Shown: positions 56,634 through 64,000 of the stretch, piece by piece
How positions within the stretch are numbered: position 1 is the stretch's first letter
Layout: the number at the start of each line of letters is the position of its first letter
Assembly: GCA_002917775.1 (NCBI GenBank)
Contig: KZ627162.1
Coordinates: forward strand, 214,357-278,356
DNA: 64,000 nt
Direction of reading: 5' to 3'
Origin: Glaciozyma antarctica PI12
Taxonomy: Eukaryota > Basidiomycota > Microbotryomycetes > Kriegeriales > Camptobasidiaceae
Program-made: the position numbers and the translations under genes
The notes under the pieces: model-generated
What the model was told of the DNA's origin: nothing
Database searches by the model: none
What the model saw: the letters and a program-made list of their open reading frames with translations, nothing else

Positions 56634-57746
56634 CTACACCTCCTCCACCGCCTCTGTCCGCAGCAATCCCTCCTCCTCCCCCACCAGCTCAATCTTCGCC
56701 TCCTCCTGCGCGCCATAAACAATCTTCGCGCGATCCATAATCCCGAGGTTCCTGCTGTCGAAAGGATTGGGGAAGTATATGAGGTAGGCGACGAGGGCGG
56801 AGAGAATCCCGATCGCTGAGCCTGCGAGGACACTGTGCGGAGGTTAGCAGGAGCGAGGGAGGAGGAGGGAGGACGAACTCGGCGGAGTGGTGGTAGTTGT
56901 CCTCGATGCGGCTGCGTTGATCGGTTAGAAGCTGGGAGAGACAGAGGAGAGAAGGACGTACGTTATGCAGATCCAGCCTGCGAGGAAGAGGGGGGATATG
57001 GCGATGGAGAAGCGGAGGAGGCGAGATTGGAGGAGGGTGGAACGTGGGAACGTGGGACGTCGAACGCGAATGCGCCTGCAGACAAATATGAGCGGGTGCT
57101 CACGGAGAGAGCTCTCTAGCGAACCATTCTTCCCTGCGAGGAACAGGGTGAGAAGTCCCAGTCCTTGCAAGGAGGTGGCCGAGTGACCTGCTCAACGCGT
57201 TAGCTCCCTCTTCCTCGCACCAGCTCCGCACGACGTACCAGAGGGGAAGCTCCTCCGTCCGTCCTTCACCAGCGCCGCCGCTCCAGTACACACTCCTTCC
57301 ACCGCATCCCACGCGCATCGGTCCAAGAAATCAGGCCTGAGTCTCCCCACACGATTCTTGATGCACTCGACGATTAACCGCATGATGGCACGACTGGAGA
57401 AGAGCGCGAGCACCGCATGATGCATCTCATGCAAGCTAATCCTGAGCGCGCTCACGAGGACGATCATGACGAGGGGGAGAATGAACGCCAGGAGCTCAAG
57501 TAGTGATCCAGGGCCGGCGGGGACGCGTTCGAGCGCTACGTGAGGCCAGGAGACGGAGGGGTCGGAGAGGTAGTGCGTCACGTCCCGCTTGAAGGGGTAT
57601 TGTTGCTCGACCCAGGCGGAGGCGGCGCCGAGGGCGATGGCGACGAGCCAGTCGACTACGAGCGCCGAGGAGAACCAGGCGACGGAGGGGTGGGATCGTA
57701 GGCGGTCCAGCCGAGCCGTACGGAGATATGAATATAGCCCTGACAT
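56634..57746 (-). CDS. PAP2-family lipid phosphate phosphatase (Dpp1/Lpp1 type)
   Basis: Removes phosphate from phosphatidate, diacylglycerol pyrophosphate or related lipids in the membrane. Start MSGLYSYLRTARLDRLRSHP. Membrane segments include VVDWLVAIALGAASAWV, LLELLAFILPLVMIVLVSAL and RFSIAISPLFLAGWICIT. The three catalytic motifs are present: KNRVGRLRPDF, SFPSG with intron then HSA, and RIEDNYHHSA with intron then SVLAGSAIGIL (the usual Asp before VLAG reads Ser at the splice point, so the boundary may be a base or two off). The C-terminal tail is acidic (EEAKIELVGEEEGLL) and ends EAVEEV. Confidence 0.92.
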
Positions 57747-58047
57747 CGAAGGCTGAGGCGGAGGAGGGGCGATATGGGTGAGGTGAGGGGACGTGGGAGG
57801 GGGAGGAAGGAGAGGGTACGGTCGCGCTTCGCGGGCGGCTGGGCGGGCCCAGGTTTCGCAACAACACGTTCTCTCCAGAAAGTAACGCGGTACTGTCCTG
57901 CGAAATCTTAGAGAGCTTCGAACGTGCGCTGTGAGCGAAGGAACCAAGAGGAGGCAGCTTCGCGTCGCAGAGAACATGGAGTTTCGATGTTCTGTATCGC
58001 GTAGCTCGCAAGGCTCCTCCAAAAATTGAACCTCCATTCACTCCCAT
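57747..58047. other. Intergenic interval
   Basis: 301 bp upstream of the lipid phosphatase and downstream of cytidine deaminase; no other feature seen. Confidence 0.4.
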
Positions 58048-60760
<2,713 letters not shown>

Positions 60761-62095
60761 CTTGCTGTTAGGAGAGCGGGCGTGGTGGAAGGAGGAGGTC
60801 AAGAGCGAAGTCGGTGGAGCAGTTGCCTCTTGGCTCCCGCCAACAACCTTCTGCATCGTTTGAACTCTGCTTCGGGGACTAGCACTGCGCTGTTTAAGTC
60901 AAACGTCGTCCGAGCCGACTGAGAAGCGCTGCTCCACTTCGCCGGACGCCTCCCTCGAGCGAGCTCGTCTCTCCAGCTCCGTCGGACCTGCAACTCAGCT
61001 CTCAACTCCCTTGCCCACCACGGTTGGGTTAAGCGTGACGGTAGCCAGCCGCTCTACGTATACTGCGCCTCTGCCCTTACCCGTCGATCGGGGACCTTGG
61101 CAAGCTCGTTTCGGCGCACGGACGGCTGAACGGGAGGATTCTACTTCAAGTCTGCTGGTCCTGGTCATTAAGACTCCGTAAATCTGGCGCTCTTCCACCC
61201 GCAGGCTTATATTGTGGTCGAACGAAGGAACTACGAGCTCAATTCGGCGGAGGATCGCAACTCGCTGTGGTTCGCTCGAGGGAGACTTCGTGATTGGCTC
61301 TCTGCCAGCTCTGCAGCGTTAATTAGCTTTACTTCCAGCAATCCGCTCGCCACTTCGGAGCGACCCTCGTCCACGGGAATTTGGGTCGTGAACGTGAGAT
61401 CCGGAACTCCGGCCTCTCTTCTTCGATTCTTCGAAGAAGCCCTCACGACCAAGGCCAGCTCGACGCTACTTCGTGGACGTGGGCGCGAGTACTGTTCACC
61501 TCGCAACGACCGAGGCCGATTCGCACGTACCGAGGACGCGGGGACGTGAATTCCAGCAACAACCCCAACACCCTCTCGTGGACGGCCTGCCCTCCCCTTC
61601 CCCCTCTTGTACTCCATTCCTACGCGCCTCCTGCTCCTGTTAACAGCTCTACACCTGCTCCAAACAGCGCGTTTAGGTGGCCGACGCGACATTTGATTCC
61701 GCCGGGAGCCTCTAGATCTCCAGATCCGTCCCCCGCTGCGGAGCCATCTTGGGGAGGGGGAAGCGGGCAGTTCTTGGTGAAGTGGAGGGACGATGGTGGG
61801 TTACGAGAGCTACTTCCGGAGCGCCTTTCGAGGAGAGAAGCCTAGGAAGGGCGAGGGCGTCACGGTGGCGAAGACGCGAGGCCGTCCGATGGTCTCCTGT
61901 CCTCACTCGCAGACCCTTTTGAACTTCGCCTTGCTCTCTTCCTCTCCCCCACTACTCGTTCATCCCTTTCTCCTCTCCACATCCCCTCGACACCCCTAAT
62001 AACTCCCCTCCCTACTGACCCCAGTCGCTCCTACAGCAACCCCTCGCCAACCCACTCTCCTTTCACATCCCCCCTCTCGACCTACCGAATCAACA
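60761..62095. other. Intergenic interval, nothing recognised
   Basis: About 1.3 kb between the start of CUS2 (-) and the MAG-like gene (+), so it holds two promoters. Open frames such as 61381-61845 (+) and 61231-61692 (-) overlap and have no motif. The last 100 bases before 62096 are CT-rich, as usual for a strong fungal start region. Confidence 0.45.
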
Positions 62096-63765
62096 ATGAG
62101 GCCCGTTGCCGCCATCCTCCTCGTCTCCGCCCTCTTCAGCAGCGCTTCCGCCGGATACGGTACGTCCACCGTACTCCCGGCGTTCCCAGCGCTACCGTGT
62201 GCCAGTGTGGGGGCGGCAGCTGATGCCGTTCGTTCCTCGCAGTTGCCGTTCCTCCCAACGGTCCTTTCCCCGACAAGACTGAGCCTGGGCAGTACGGGTG
62301 AGCTCCCTTTCCCCCCTCCTTTCCCGCCAGCTGGTATCGTTGCGAGCGGCAGGGCAGCTACGCGGTGCTGCGGACGTCTGGTGCGCTTTGGTCGCGTGGG
62401 AAGGGGGAGGGACGGATTAGCGGGTCGATTGTTTTTGGGCGGTTGGGAGACGACGACGACGAGGACGCGAGCTGACTGGGCTCCTTCTGGTGCACAGAAC
62501 CAACAACTGTGGCACGTTCGACTCCCCCAGCGCCAAGTGCCAGACGCTCCGCGTCAACTCCCTCAACGACTTCTGCCGTGCGCTCCTCCTCCCTCTTCCC
62601 TCTTCCCCGCTAACCCTTTATACACCAGTCTGGGCTCCCAAATCCAGTACGTCTTCGCCCCCCCTCTCGCGGCCTCCCCCTAACCCACGGACGCAGAGAT
62701 GGTCGTCGGTAGCGCGGAACGCGATGTCGTTTCCTGGTGCACCAAGCCTGGACATGGATCGCGATTGATTCCCAAGGGAGCTCTTACGGGCGTGCACATG
62801 CTTCGCACGCCTCACTACATTCAGATCACTGGAACGGGTGACTTTACCAAGATGAACATCCCCAAGGTCGGTTTTTTTTTCAGATTCTAGTGCGAGGGGT
62901 TCGCTGATGAAGGAATGCATAGGGCGACGATGGAGGAGAGCTTGATCCTCACGGAGCCGATGGGCTCGGGTACGTATACCGTCGTTTGGGAGAGCGAAGT
63001 CGCTGACGATAGTTTCTCTAGAAACCCGATTGGAGGCATTCTTATCGCCAACCACAACAGGCAGAACATCCAGATCAAGGAGTGGACTCAGTTCATCTCG
63101 GATCGCGAGTACGTTGCGCGGGAGTCGGGTGGCGAGGCGAGAACTGACCCTTTTCGCGCGCAGGTTCTGCATTCGCGCTTGCCTCCCTGGTAGGGACGCT
63201 GCGCGTTGGTGCGTACGTCGTTCCTTCTCAAACTTGCTGTGAATCGTAGCTGATCTGGTTGTGAGCAGGAGCACATCTACGTTCGTCGTTTCGCCAGATC
63301 TCCTCGGTCGAAACCTCGCTGACCTTCTCCTCCTCTTCCTACTACTCTTCCCGTCTTCCACCGCTCTTCACAGGACGTCATGGGATGCTGGTTCAACATT
63401 CCCGGCTCCTACGCCAAGGGAACGTTCGACACCTGCAAGGTAAGTCCCTCGTCTCGTCGCTACCTCACAAGGCGCTTAATCTTCTTCTCAGGCCGACGAC
63501 GTTTGCGATGCCCATGGGAGAGTACAAGCTTTCTAACGGACAAACCTCGACTTGGTACCAGGGCGTCAAGCCTACTCCTACTCCTCAGAGGGCCGCGAAG
63601 AGCTCCAAGTGCGCCAAGGTCTCTACCGTCGCTGGTTTCGCGTACCGTGCGTCCTTTCCTTCTCTCAGTCTTGCGATGCTGCGCTGATGTAATATAATTG
63701 TAGCTACCAAGAAGGCGGTCGTCGCTAAGGTCACGAAGAGGCACGTCGAGGCTGGACACGCTTGA
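62096..63765 (+). CDS. Secreted macrophage-activating-glycoprotein-like protein
   Basis: Signal peptide MRPVAAILLVSALFSSASAG. After small exons (VAVPPNGPFPDKTEPGQYG) the family core reads RTNNCGTFDSPSAKCQTLRV then NSLNDFCVWAPKS, MVVGSAERDVVSWCTKPGHG with SRLIPKGALTGVH, HYIQITGTGDFTKMNIPKGD, GGELDPHGADGLGNPIGGIL, EWTQFISDREFCIRACLPGR, YDVMGCWFNIPGSYAKGTFD then TCKADDV. These Cys-rich blocks are those of the basidiomycete MAG-type secreted proteins. The family is widespread, usually abundant in culture fluid, and its biochemical role is not known. The tail is short and basic (KKAVVAKVTKRHVEAGHA) without a GPI signal, so it should be released. At least nine short introns. The remaining 235 bp to the window end hold only 3' flank. 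Confidence 0.88.
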
Positions 63766-64000
63766 TCTCGCGCGTTCCTTTCTTTCCCCCCCTTTTCGTA
63801 TTCTTGGCACGGACTTCTTCCCTTTCCTCCCTATTCCTATTTTGCTATCGCCTCTCTGGTCACATCTTGCAATCGCTTGCTGGCTGGGAACTGGTCCAGT
63901 GGGGACTTTGAGAGTGAGGGTCACACGTTTGTTCTGCGACGGCGTTGGGGATCGCGCAGGGGCCGTGTTCACTATTCACGCGATGGATCGAAAGAGAGGA

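Noticed and set aside
61419-61439. Palindromic TTC/GAA cluster resembling a heat-shock element
   Set aside because: Only a partial match at about 650 bp from the nearest start codon; chance is likely in this composition.

Overview
The window is nuclear DNA of a GC-rich basidiomycete yeast, most likely of the Pucciniomycotina (red-yeast or Microbotryomycetes type: Rhodotorula, Sporobolomyces, Leucosporidium or Glaciozyma). Genes are close together and sit on both strands. They are cut by many short introns (mostly 40-90 nt) with GTGCGT/GTACGT/GTGAGT donors, a CTGAC or CTAAC branch site close to the acceptor, and CAG/TAG acceptors. I saw no bacterial operons, CRISPR arrays, rRNA or convincing tRNA, and no transposon or virus-derived gene. 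The genus is an inference; the fungal nature is certain from the gene content. The assembly is a draft: there are N runs at 105, 11730-11739, 11797-11811 and 24567-24595, and several conserved genes read well only if a base is gained or lost.

Layout. 1-6.9 kb holds two convergent chromatin readers: the 3' part of a BRPF/Nto1-like PWWP protein (+) and an Snt2-like BAH-PHD-SANT-ePHD-GATA protein (-). 6.9-10.5 kb has no confident gene but carries an imperfect tandem duplication of about 200 bp. 10.6-17.2 kb is a surface-protein block: a DUF3494 (ice-binding-like) secreted protein and a Thr-rich secreted protein built from 15-residue repeats. 17.7-31.6 kb is housekeeping: NAD(P)HX dehydratase, dynamin Dnm1, a TBC-domain protein, an unrecognised Glu/Arg-rich-tailed protein, a TCERG1-like WW/FF protein and a Dal5-type MFS transporter. 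31.9-36.3 kb has Abp1, two gene relics and the centromeric histone CENP-A. 36.8-45.5 kb has a Kre9/Knh1-like GPI protein, acireductone dioxygenase, Rmt2, Tdp1 and a tail-anchored fatty aldehyde dehydrogenase. 46.3-48.8 kb is a paralogue of the 15-residue-repeat protein with an added Gly-rich domain. 49.2-60.8 kb has a CID/RGG RNA-processing factor, a fungal membrane protein, Pex7, a PAP2 lipid phosphatase, cytidine deaminase and the U2 factor Cus2/Tat-SF1. 62.1-63.8 kb is a secreted macrophage-activating-glycoprotein-type protein.

How they fit together. Themes are chromatin (Nto1-like, Snt2-like, CENP-A, Rmt2), RNA polymerase II and splicing (TCERG1-like, CID protein, Cus2), peroxisome and lipid metabolism (Pex7, Dnm1, PAP2, fatty aldehyde dehydrogenase), metabolite salvage and repair (NAXD, acireductone dioxygenase, cytidine deaminase) and the cell surface (five secreted proteins). 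They do not look like one pathway. The least familiar element is the pair of secreted proteins at 14735-17190 and 46312-48760. They share two CCP-type Cys motifs, exon-encoded 15-residue Thr repeats and a C-terminal DCGSxGxFxV signature, and a relic of that signature lies at 34790-34825.
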